A stretch of 23,906 nucleotides of DNA from JBQTHI01 sp052390035 (GTDB taxonomy: Bacteria > Actinomycetota > Acidimicrobiia > Spongiisociales > ZC4RG35): contig JBQTHI010000165.1 of NCBI GenBank assembly GCA_052390035.1, forward strand, positions 1 to 23,906, given 5' to 3'. How positions within the stretch are numbered: the first letter of the stretch is position 1; every line of letters starts with the position of its first letter. Positions 6,865-14,323 of the stretch are shown one piece after another. A program made the translations under genes and the position numbers. The notes below the pieces were generated by a model. The model saw only the letters and a program-made list of their open reading frames with translations, searched no databases and was not told where the DNA came from.

Positions 6865-8853
6865 ATGAAAGGACCCGAAACGGAAGAGTCGGCGGCTCTG
6901 GGCGAGGAAGCCGCGGTAGAAAGAGCCGAGGCCAAAGCAAGTTCGCTCGGATCGCGTTGGAACCGCTGGCGGACCGGTGAACGAGCGAATGGAGACGAGG
7001 GCTCGGGCTATAGCCCGGATAAGACCCTTCGTCCCGATCTCACTGGTCGCTCCCCCTCGGCGACCTCTTCTCGAGGCGCCGCCACTCAGGCCTGGGAAGG
7101 GGCGGCGGTGGCGGAGATGAACCCTTGGTCCCCGATCCTTCAACAGCCGTTGATCGTCGCTCTCTTTGTGCTGCTCTTCGCGGGACTTGGTGCCCTCTAT
7201 TCGGCGCGCCTAACGCCGACCTTTGTCGCCGAGGCCGGACTGGTCGTGGAGGACACCCGACGATCCTCACTGTTCGTCACGGCACGCCCCACCGATCCCG
7301 AGAGATATATCGCCGATCAAATCGCCGTGCTCCGCTCGCGAGCCGTGGCAGAGGAGGCGGCCAGGCTCGCTCCGACCTTGGACCCCGGCGGCCAGATCTC
7401 CGTCGATGATCTGCTCGCCGACTCGTCAATCAGCTCCGATCTGGCGACCGACTTCCTGACGATCAGCTTCGTTGCCAACGACCCGATTACCGCCCAGGTG
7501 GGGGCTAACGCCATCGGCCTTGCCTACGAGCAGGTTGTACAGGCGCGGCTGGCCGAAGACTCAGCGAACGCCCTGGCTGAACTCGACGAGGCGACCGACG
7601 ATGCCGTGCAGCGGGTGCTTGACATCCAAAGGGAGTTGGAGGCCACTCAGGCGAGCGCAGTTGACCGCCAGTTGCTGGAAGAACAGATGTCAGCCATCGT
7701 CGAAGAGTTGGCCGACCTCCGGTCCAGCGCCGCCACCACCGACGAGATTCGCGCCAAAGCCGACCAGCTGGCCGCCGAACTCCAGGCCCGGCTGCTCTTA
7801 ACCGAGGTTGAGGACAGCGCCCCGGGCGTCACGCTGCTGCTTCGTCGCCTCGAGGACGGGTTGACCCTCCTCTCGGAGCTCACTCTTCGCCGGAGTCAGC
7901 TCGAAGTCGATGCCCAGCTCGCCGGCAACGGCGTGGCCCTCTTTTCGGCCGCTGGCGAGGGCAAGCGGACCGGGTCGTCGACCACCTCGAACGTCGCCAT
8001 GTCGGTCGTGCTCGGCGGGCTGGTGGGAAGCGCGGGCGCCTACTGGTTGAGCGAGCGGCGGCGACGCCTGGTCAGTTCCACCCAGGCCGAGCGCGTCCTG
8101 GGCGTCCCTCTGCTCGGCGACATTCCCAACATGCACTCGACGGTTCTCGACGTTGGCCTGGTGGTCGAGGCTGTCCCCCGTTCACCAGGGGCAGAGGCGT
8201 TCCAGGCCCTCGTCGAGGAGATTCGACGCGAGCTGAAAGAACGGGAAGGAGCCGACGATACCGCCGATCCCGAAGGCGCCCGGACCGGTGCGGTGATCGC
8301 CGTGACCTCGCCCGGTTTTCTGGAGGGCAAGACCGTGGTGGCGATGAATACGGCGTTGGCGGCGGCCCGGGCGGGACTGCGAGCTTTGCTGATCGACGCC
8401 GATCCCGTCTCCGAGCAAGCGTCGTCGCTACTTGCCCCTTTCAGCCCTCCTGGTACAAACGGCATGACGGAGGTGGTGGTGGCGGGAACCCCGCTCAACC
8501 ACGTCCTTGCCCCGGTGTCCCTAGGCGGCCGCTTTGTGATCGATCTGCTTCGTAGGGGACAGGGCCATCTCTCCAACGCCGACTTGTATGGCTCGCCGGC
8601 GGCAGCACGGGCCATCAATGAACTGGCGGGCAGATACGACCTGGTCGTGATGGACAATGCTCCGCTCCTCCAATGGCCCGACGCCCGGGCGGCGGTGCAG
8701 AAGGCCGACTACGCCCTGGTGGTGGTGAAACACCGGGATCTGGTCGAGGGCCTCGAAGAGTTGCTGATTCGCTTGAACCTGATTGGTGTTCCGGTGCTCG
8801 GTTACGTCTACGACCGGGCGCCCCGGCTCAAGCAGGCGACCGACGCCGATTGA
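6865..8853 (+). CDS. Wzz-like chain-length protein fused to a BY-kinase-like ATPase domain
   Basis: This 662-aa protein (665 if ATG 6856 is used; positions below are in that numbering) should set polysaccharide chain length with the Wzy protein just upstream. It starts with about 95 charged, probably disordered cytoplasmic residues. Membrane helix one (about 98-118) is followed by an extracytoplasmic part with predicted coiled coil (about 215-350) and helix two (about 380-397). The C-terminal domain has the layout of bacterial tyrosine autokinases: Walker A region TSPGFLEGKT (484-493), Walker A' LLIDAD (511-516), Walker B YDLVVMD (594-600). Two things are odd. Walker A lacks the small residue expected four positions before GKT, and the C-terminus lacks a Tyr cluster (only YVYD near 650-653). 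Kinase activity is therefore doubtful; a regulatory ATPase is an alternative. It converges with a sulfotransferase, 17 bp apart. Confidence 0.85.
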   Translation: MKGPETEESAALGEEAAVERAEAKASSLGSRWNRWRTGERANGDEGSGYSPDKTLRPDLTGRSPSATSSRGAATQAWEGAAVAEMNPWSPILQQPLIVALFVLLFAGLGALYSARLTPTFVAEAGLVVEDTRRSSLFVTARPTDPERYIADQIAVLRSRAVAEEAARLAPTLDPGGQISVDDLLADSSISSDLATDFLTISFVANDPITAQVGANAIGLAYEQVVQARLAEDSANALAELDEATDDAVQRVLDIQRELEATQASAVDRQLLEEQMSAIVEELADLRSSAATTDEIRAKADQLAAELQARLLLTEVEDSAPGVTLLLRRLEDGLTLLSELTLRRSQLEVDAQLAGNGVALFSAAGEGKRTGSSTTSNVAMSVVLGGLVGSAGAYWLSERRRRLVSSTQAERVLGVPLLGDIPNMHSTVLDVGLVVEAVPRSPGAEAFQALVEEIRRELKEREGADDTADPEGARTGAVIAVTSPGFLEGKTVVAMNTALAAARAGLRALLIDADPVSEQASSLLAPFSPPGTNGMTEVVVAGTPLNHVLAPVSLGGRFVIDLLRRGQGHLSNADLYGSPAAARAINELAGRYDLVVMDNAPLLQWPDARAAVQKADYALVVVKHRDLVEGLEELLIRLNLIGVPVLGYVYDRAPRLKQATDAD

Positions 8854-8870
8854 TCGGCGGCTATGGGGGC

Positions 8871-9842
8871 TTACGGCCAGCCGAAGCCGAGGCGACGGCT
8901 GGTGGGTCCTGCAATCCGGGCAATTAATGCCAGGTCGCGCGGACCGAGGACCGACTGCCACGAACGGTCCTCCTTGATGTCTGACAACGCCCGAAGGCGC
9001 ATCGAGTTGCCGATGACGTGGGGAACTTGCTCTCCCATTGCTCCCGGTGTGGTCATGGGGGGCACACCGAGGAAGCCGGCGATCCTTCCGAGGACTGTTT
9101 TCGGATCCGAGCAGAGATCCTCGTAGTAAAGCGTCATCCATGCATCGGCTGGCAGGTACCGCCTAACTCGGTTCGCCTCGACGTTGTAGTGCCTCCACTG
9201 ACGGCTAGCCGTGGCGATATCAACGCCGGTGTGTTTCATGATGCTGGCCGAGTTACCCCTCGGATCCCTCATCAGATGAATTACCTTCACGTCGAGCAGC
9301 GGGTGACGGGAGAGGTATTTCGGTCTCTGATGATCCCTGGCCGTATCAACAAACACCACCTTTCCGGTCATGTCCGTTATCGCCCGAGCCAAACTCCAGG
9401 TGTTCCAGCCCATCTGGGCAACCGACAGATCTACCCGACCCAGCCGGCCGACCATTCGATCCCTGAGGTCGTTGAGCCGATCGACCCCAAGCGAGCGCAC
9501 CAAGAGGGCATTGACAACCTTATTGGGTGACAGCCGGAGGTGGGTATTCCAGAAGTTGGTTTCAAACACGTTGACGGGATGGCCGAGCTCTTTGGTCCGT
9601 CTCTGAGCTTCGTTCCAGAACTCACACTCGACGAACGGCCTACCGCACGAGCAGCGGTACGTCGCCAGGTCGACTCTCCTGGTCAGGCCGGTCGCCGCAC
9701 CGATCGACACGCATGAAGGGTGTTCGTTGAGCAGGAGCCCGAGAAGGGTCGATCCCGTGTAGGGGCTGCCGGGCATGCACACATACCTGATCCGATGATC
9801 GCCGGTTGGACCACCGGCTCCTGACGAACGGTCTTCGCTCAT
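8871..9842 (-). CDS. Sulfotransferase family protein with Cys-rich insert
   Basis: This 323-aa protein has the PAPS-loop motif GSPYTGSTLL (residues 25-34) and a 3'-phosphate motif MRDPRGNSAS (191-200), so it is assigned to the sulfotransferases. A Cys motif, YRCSCG then CEFW (62-76), is typical of one actinobacterial sulfotransferase subgroup and may bind metal or be structural. The central DTARDHQRP segment (166-173) stands where relatives usually have a DSSK-type motif, so a key Lys may be replaced. The acceptor is unknown; protein or small-molecule sulfation is possible as well as glycan sulfation. It is the last gene of a five-gene minus-strand operon, with only one base between its ATG and the stop of the preceding sulfotransferase, which implies translational coupling. 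Confidence 0.82.
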   Translation of the reverse strand: MSEDRSSGAGGPTGDHRIRYVCMPGSPYTGSTLLGLLLNEHPSCVSIGAATGLTRRVDLATYRCSCGRPFVECEFWNEAQRRTKELGHPVNVFETNFWNTHLRLSPNKVVNALLVRSLGVDRLNDLRDRMVGRLGRVDLSVAQMGWNTWSLARAITDMTGKVVFVDTARDHQRPKYLSRHPLLDVKVIHLMRDPRGNSASIMKHTGVDIATASRQWRHYNVEANRVRRYLPADAWMTLYYEDLCSDPKTVLGRIAGFLGVPPMTTPGAMGEQVPHVIGNSMRLRALSDIKEDRSWQSVLGPRDLALIARIAGPTSRRLGFGWP

Positions 9843-9843
9843 G

Positions 9844-10728
9844 TCACGAATTCCAGCTACTCAGATCCCGACCGATCAGGCCGGCGGTCTTGTCGATATC
9901 GACCTGAAATCGCCCGATCAACTCCGATCGGAGGACTGCCGGTAGCGGTGGAGCAGTTGACATGTTTCTCATCCGAAGCCTTCGTAGCCGGTTAATTGCC
10001 TGCTTTGGAATCAGAGGGTCTGCCAGCCGGCGCAGCCGACTGCTGGTCAGAAGCCGTTCGAGCATCATGCTGGACGGCACCCCTCCTACGTTGTGGGGGG
10101 TCGCTAGGTCGGGCTCGAATTCGGGATCGACGGCGAGAAATTGATAGATGCCCTGAACGACCCGCAGTTCGGATTCCTTCAGGTCGTCGAACAAGAACAT
10201 GTGGATCCGATCCCGCGAGAACACCTCGAAGTACCTGGATAGCTGTTCGTGGTAATGACCGAGCCGCATCCAGTGCGAATCGGGAAGGGCCCAGGCGGCG
10301 TCGGGTTTCAGGTCTCGTTCAGGATCGAAGCGGCGTCCGCGGTTGCGGAGGTACATCAGGTAATCGGAGTAGGCACGGTCCACCGGGTCTCGCAAACCGC
10401 AGATGATGCGGGCCTCGGGAATCAGATCATGTATGCGGCCCGCTGCCTGAGGGCACTCGAGATAGATCGGGGAGGCCTCGCCAACGGCTCCTCGTTCGCC
10501 CGCGGCAGCAAAGAGCCGGCGGTAGTCCTGCAAGGTCTTTATCGGAAACCGATGTAACTCCGGGTCACCGTAGAGAAGGTGGCCATCTTCATCGACCCCG
10601 TAAGCAAAGAAATTGGTCTCCTTCATGGGGCTCATGTAGATCTGGGGATGCTCCATGAGGTACCAGTAGAGGGCTGTGGTTCCTGCCTTGGCAGCCCCAA
10701 TAACGATGAATGTGGGAAGTCGTGTCAT
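9844..10728 (-). CDS. Sulfotransferase (NDST-like Sulfotransfer_1 type)
   Basis: This 294-aa PAPS-dependent sulfotransferase has PAPS loop GAAKAGTTAL (residues 11-20), followed by MKETNFFAYG, and 3'-phosphate motif LRDPVDRAYSDY (112-123). It is the same broad subgroup as the sulfotransferase at 2401-3234, but the two differ over most of their length, so they are not recent duplicates. The frame is open 52 codons further upstream, but that would overlap the NTase-kinase gene. ATG 10728 places the PAPS loop at the family position and leaves a 32-bp gap after the previous stop. It is tightly coupled to the following sulfotransferase (one base). Two sulfotransferases made together suggest two sulfation sites on one product. 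Confidence 0.88.
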   Translation of the reverse strand: MTRLPTFIVIGAAKAGTTALYWYLMEHPQIYMSPMKETNFFAYGVDEDGHLLYGDPELHRFPIKTLQDYRRLFAAAGERGAVGEASPIYLECPQAAGRIHDLIPEARIICGLRDPVDRAYSDYLMYLRNRGRRFDPERDLKPDAAWALPDSHWMRLGHYHEQLSRYFEVFSRDRIHMFLFDDLKESELRVVQGIYQFLAVDPEFEPDLATPHNVGGVPSSMMLERLLTSSRLRRLADPLIPKQAINRLRRLRMRNMSTAPPLPAVLRSELIGRFQVDIDKTAGLIGRDLSSWNS

Positions 10729-10760
10729 CGATCCACGACCAGAGACGTCACCATGATCTG

Positions 10761-12218
10761 CTAGAGCACCTCCCAGATCACTTGCTTGACCTCTCGAAGG
10801 GTGACCTCTGGGGGTTGATCGGTGTCGATCTTGTGAACCGCCACGCCGTCGAATTCGAGGTCGTTGCTCTGCGAGTGCCGCCAACGCACAAACGACTCCT
10901 CCTCGGTCTTAGTGCGGGCGGCGTTGCGGGCGAGCGTCACCTGCAAAGGGGCCGTTAGATACACGACCAGATCCGGTAGCGGCATGTCCCGATAGAGCCT
11001 CGCCTCGGTGGCGGCCAACCAGCGGTGAAATGCCCCCGTCCCGGTCGGGAGATGGCCGAGCTGGGGCGAGTCAGGGGAGCCGCTTCGAGATGACGGGTAC
11101 CGGTCACAGAGGACAATGCCGCCATTGGCAGATCGAGCGAAGGCCCTCCTCAGGAGCACTCGCCTCTCATATGCCAGCATCACGGACCGAACCCCAAAGG
11201 CCACCGGAAAAGGTTGGGTCGAAGGTCGCTCTGCGTAATCGGCCTCGACCCGTGTGGTTCGCTGCTGCGGAAGCAGTTGCCGAAGAGCCGGCAACAGCCA
11301 GTGCGGGAAGAAGGTAAGAAGGGTGGCGGGCGGCTTACCGGCATGGATCCGGGTGACGGTGAAGTGGACGCCGAGCCATCTTTGGGCTTCTGCCAGCAAA
11401 GTGGTTTTCCCGGTCGCTTCCGAGCCAACAAATGCAATGACGGCTCCCCCGTTGGTCGGGCTGAGCTTCCTAGGGGAACCAGTCATTCGGTGCACCATCA
11501 GCTGGGCGAACCTCCAACTCTCCGCGACAAGGGCGTCGAGCCGATTGCGCCGGGCCAGGCTGCGCAACGCTGCTCGAACTTGAAACCCCACCATCATTCG
11601 TCGCAGTAGAGGCGCTGGTCGCGCCAACACCTCCACACCGCGTCGCAACAGCTCCGTGTCCAATCCGGGAAGCCACTGAGCAGCCAAGGTTTCTGCTTCA
11701 AGCAACGATTCCTCCGAGATGAGCCATTCGGCCTCCGCCCGGACCTGGCGCCATTCCCTCATGAGGAGTGCCAGTTCGACCGGGGTGGTGTGTTTGACCA
11801 GCATCCTTATGGCGAAAACGACCAGCTCGGCCCCCCGGCTGGGAACCCGGATGGGCCCTTCGTGGCGAGCGCTGGCCAGGAGCATGTCCTCGATCGGCAG
11901 GCGGTAGCTCTTGGCAATGCTCTCGCCTGAAATCACCCGGTAATAAGCATGGATGTGGACGATGGCGCCACTGGCGTCGTCCAGGCGGTGATAATGCTCC
12001 GTCGAAGGCAGCGGTCGTACGCCCGTTTCGACCGAGGGCTCAAAGCCCAGACCGATCATCAACTCTCGAAACCGGCCGCTTAGGCTGCGCTCAATGAGCA
12101 GGTCGAGGTCGGTTTCGCCTCGGAGGGTGCGCTCGAGCGCCCAATTGCTCTTCCAATGGCAATAGCGAACGTCGTTGTCTTCGAGCCCCGGTAGCAGCTT
12201 TTCGACAGTCGCCAGCAT
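10761..12218 (-). CDS. Nucleotidyltransferase-like / thymidylate-kinase-like fusion protein (copy 1)
   Basis: This 485-aa cytoplasmic protein has two recognisable halves. The N-terminal half has YCHWKSN (residues 19-25), GETDLDLL (34-41) and VHIHAYY (87-93). The DLD pair resembles the metal-binding Asp residues of the nucleotidyltransferase superfamily, and the whole pattern recalls the uncharacterised NTP_transf_5 type (K-G, DxDLL, then DLH); that link is inferred. The C-terminal half is a P-loop kinase: Walker A GSEATGKT (265-272), HAGKP (292-296), and NGGIVLCDRYP (365-375), the DRY motif of thymidylate kinases. No real dTMP role is likely, because it lies in a polysaccharide operon and has a close paralogue at 14324-15781. 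It starts two bases after the small kinase stop. The substrate is unknown; phosphorylation or nucleotidylation of a glycan intermediate is possible. Confidence 0.75.
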   Translation of the reverse strand: MLATVEKLLPGLEDNDVRYCHWKSNWALERTLRGETDLDLLIERSLSGRFRELMIGLGFEPSVETGVRPLPSTEHYHRLDDASGAIVHIHAYYRVISGESIAKSYRLPIEDMLLASARHEGPIRVPSRGAELVVFAIRMLVKHTTPVELALLMREWRQVRAEAEWLISEESLLEAETLAAQWLPGLDTELLRRGVEVLARPAPLLRRMMVGFQVRAALRSLARRNRLDALVAESWRFAQLMVHRMTGSPRKLSPTNGGAVIAFVGSEATGKTTLLAEAQRWLGVHFTVTRIHAGKPPATLLTFFPHWLLPALRQLLPQQRTTRVEADYAERPSTQPFPVAFGVRSVMLAYERRVLLRRAFARSANGGIVLCDRYPSSRSGSPDSPQLGHLPTGTGAFHRWLAATEARLYRDMPLPDLVVYLTAPLQVTLARNAARTKTEEESFVRWRHSQSNDLEFDGVAVHKIDTDQPPEVTLREVKQVIWEVL

Positions 12219-12220
12219 TC

Positions 12221-12964
12221 TCAGCCCTCGGCACTTCGTAGCTTCGACGGCGGTGGATCCACCTCCGTGGTGGCACCGACGAACCCGGCAATCTTCAATG
12301 CAAGATCATCGGCGCCCGAGTCCTGGTATTGCACGACCGGCACCTTGTTGTCCAGCGCCGCCGCAATCCAGTCGAACACGTCGACCGCTCGCTCAATCCA
12401 GCGAATTTGCTCGGATCGACTGACATCGACCAACTCGCGGCGGCGATCAGGCCGGCTCAGGGCGCGATCGACCAACTCCTCGAGAGGTGCCTTGACGTGG
12501 ACAACCAGGTCGGGATGAGGCACCAACTCGACGAATCGACGCAGGTCGGGCTCGTTCAAAGGACCGTGGGTGTACACAAAGAGGTAGTAGGCGATGAGAA
12601 GGGTCCCCTCGTCAGCGAGGACCAACCGCTCTTTGCCTCTGCGCCTCGCCAATTCGTGCATCCCAACTTTCCGAATGATGCTGCGGTGATAGTTCAGTCG
12701 CTCGAATGTGGTTCGGGCGTTCCGACTGAGAACTTGGCGGCTGAAACTGAGAAAGGGTTGATAGCGCGACCAGCCCTTTAGGACGGCGGGGAGGGTGACC
12801 ACCTCGGCCGCCAGATTTCGGGCCGTGGGCTGAGTCATCCACAGGAGGTGGGGACGGTCCAGCGCCATATCCCAGGCGGTTATCGCCGATGACAGCCTCG
12901 CCTGGACAGCTGAGACCAGCCTGGTCTTGCCGGCCCCCGAGGCGCCCATGAATTCAACGATCAT
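12221..12964 (-). CDS. Small P-loop kinase-like protein (copy 1)
   Basis: This 247-aa protein begins almost directly with Walker A GASGAGKT (residues 7-14). It also has ERLVLADEG (112-120), where the DEG resembles the acidic catalytic or lid motif of nucleoside and nucleotide kinases, and VVHVKAPLEELVDRAL with a following Arg-rich stretch that may be a lid. No characterised family can be named with confidence; it could be annotated as a hypothetical nucleoside/nucleotide kinase-like ATPase. ATG 12964 gives a start right at the P-loop; a TTG two codons earlier is possible. It lies 13 bp after the GT4 stop and 2 bp before the NTase-kinase gene, so the three are one operon. A counterpart accompanies the second fusion protein at 15787-16500. 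Confidence 0.7.
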   Translation of the reverse strand: MIVEFMGASGAGKTRLVSAVQARLSSAITAWDMALDRPHLLWMTQPTARNLAAEVVTLPAVLKGWSRYQPFLSFSRQVLSRNARTTFERLNYHRSIIRKVGMHELARRRGKERLVLADEGTLLIAYYLFVYTHGPLNEPDLRRFVELVPHPDLVVHVKAPLEELVDRALSRPDRRRELVDVSRSEQIRWIERAVDVFDWIAAALDNKVPVVQYQDSGADDLALKIAGFVGATTEVDPPPSKLRSAEG

Positions 12965-12977
12965 TGTCAACCAGTGC

Positions 12978-14114
12978 TCATCTGGAGGTACGTGCCGGCC
13001 GACTCACCTGGCCCGACGATGTGCCGCTCTCCCGGTAGACCTCTTCAACCGCGGCATGCATGATCGGAAGGGTGAATCGAGCCACAACATGTTCACGACC
13101 CTTTCGACCAATCCGCGCTCGCTCCTCATGAGGCATCGCCTGGAACCGGCGGATCTCACGAGCGAAGCCGTCGACGTCACCGACCGGAACCAACGGGATG
13201 AAGTCGGCTCCGTCGAGGACCTCGCGATGGGGAGGAATATCAGAGAGGATGGCCGGACATTCGGCGGCCAAGGCTTCGATAACTGCCACCGGTAATCCCT
13301 CACCGTGGGAAGCCGAGATGAACAAGTCGGCATCAGCACACTGGCGGAACACCGCGTCCCGGGGAATCAGGCCGGTGAGCTCGATCCGTTGGGCGAGGTC
13401 AAGTTCTTCCACCTGTCGGGCCAAGGATGACTCCAAGGCTCCCGCCCCGATCAGGGTCATTCTGGCGCGGTCGCTGCCCGCTGCCTCGAAGGCCGAAACC
13501 ACCGTCGCCGGGTCTTTGACCGCCTCCAATCTGCCGACCGAAATGAGCTTGAAGGGAACGGTGCCGCGACTGCTCGAATGTCCTGCCAACGCCCGATCCA
13601 CTCTCTCTATATCGGCGGCATTCGGCACCACCCGAGCCCGACGGCGGACGATTCGCCGGAACAACGCCGGAATGCTGTCAAGGGCCGCCTGGCTGCAGAA
13701 AATCACCCGACCGTAAGTGACGAGGGAAAAAAGGGTTAACACCTTGTTGTGCAAGGGGTAGTCGTAGAAGGAATCCTGGACGGTGTAGACGAGTGAACGG
13801 CGCAGGCGTCGATACCGTCCCCAAGCGAGAAGGGCGACTACGACCAGACCCCCCGACTGGGGGGCATGCACGTGAATGACGTCATGTTGGGCGGCATCAA
13901 GAGCGCGGCGGAGTGCTCGAAAGAATCCACCGAGGCTCCCATCTCCGGGGAAGAGACGGATTTCATTGGGGGGAGTCAACTTGGGCGGAAAAAACGTGCA
14001 AATGCTGAGATCGCGCTCATGCATCATTGGAAGGCAATGTTCGTTGTATTGACCGTTGGTCTCGCCCAACACAAGGATCAGATGCAAGATGCGAAGGCGC
14101 ACGTTCTCTGTCAT
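12978..14114 (-). CDS. Glycosyltransferase family 4 (GT-B fold)
   Basis: This is a 378-aa GT4 enzyme. The N-terminal domain starts with RILHLILVLGETNGQYNEH (residues 8-26), carrying the acceptor-side loop. HVHAPQSGG (81-89) and VPNAAD (153-158) are typical interdomain features. The donor domain shows GRLEAVKD (194-201) and the E-x7-E motif EGLPVAVIE (272-280). The frame is open another 62 codons upstream, but ATG 14114 has AGGAG five bases before it and begins at the family start, so the extension is rejected. It is the first gene of a minus operon continuing into the small kinase, NTase-kinase and two sulfotransferases, so it likely acts on the same glycan as those enzymes. Donor sugar and linkage are not predictable. 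Confidence 0.9.
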   Translation of the reverse strand: MTENVRLRILHLILVLGETNGQYNEHCLPMMHERDLSICTFFPPKLTPPNEIRLFPGDGSLGGFFRALRRALDAAQHDVIHVHAPQSGGLVVVALLAWGRYRRLRRSLVYTVQDSFYDYPLHNKVLTLFSLVTYGRVIFCSQAALDSIPALFRRIVRRRARVVPNAADIERVDRALAGHSSSRGTVPFKLISVGRLEAVKDPATVVSAFEAAGSDRARMTLIGAGALESSLARQVEELDLAQRIELTGLIPRDAVFRQCADADLFISASHGEGLPVAVIEALAAECPAILSDIPPHREVLDGADFIPLVPVGDVDGFAREIRRFQAMPHEERARIGRKGREHVVARFTLPIMHAAVEEVYRESGTSSGQVSRPARTSR

Positions 14115-14323
14115 CTGGTCTCCTGTTTGGGACATCGCCGCCGAGAGCTGTGTACGACGATCGGTATGCAGAAATGGGCGGAAACCGCACCCCACAAGAC
14201 TTGGTTCGCCGGCATGAACTCCCAACCCTGCAGGGATCATGGTAACCCGTCCCGTCAGGTCCAACAATGCCTGTCTGTGATGGGCAGTCAAGGGAGTCAC
14301 AGGACCGCTGGTACTGTCCGGCG
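14115..14323. promoter_or_regulatory. Divergent intergenic region between the two NTase/kinase arms
   Basis: This 209-bp gap separates the minus operon (GT4 onward) from the plus operon (NTase-kinase copy 2 onward) and must carry promoters for both unless transcription enters from elsewhere. I found no convincing pair of -35 and -10 boxes. TACTGT at 14312-14317 just before GTG 14324 could be a -10 element for a nearly leaderless mRNA, but this is weak. Confidence 0.35.
14120..14124 (-). promoter_or_regulatory. Ribosome binding site of the minus-strand operon
   Basis: Reading the minus strand, AGGAG is followed by five bases and ATG 14114. It is one of the clearest ribosome sites in the window and fixes the glycosyltransferase start. 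Confidence 0.75.

Noticed and set aside
8844..8859. Perfect 7-bp inverted repeat CGCCGAT / ATCGGCG around the stop of the Wzz-like gene, possible terminator
   Set aside because: The spacer is only two bases, half the stem is coding sequence and no T-run follows on either strand; it is weak as a terminator.
14115..14300. N-terminal extension of the second GT4 protein
   Set aside because: A strong AGGAG ribosome site directly precedes ATG 14114, which also matches the family start.
14267..14323. Upstream ATG start for NTase-kinase copy 2
   Set aside because: It adds 19 residues with no counterpart in copy 1; starting at GTG 14324 gives exactly the same length as copy 1. A weak AGG before the ATG keeps it possible.
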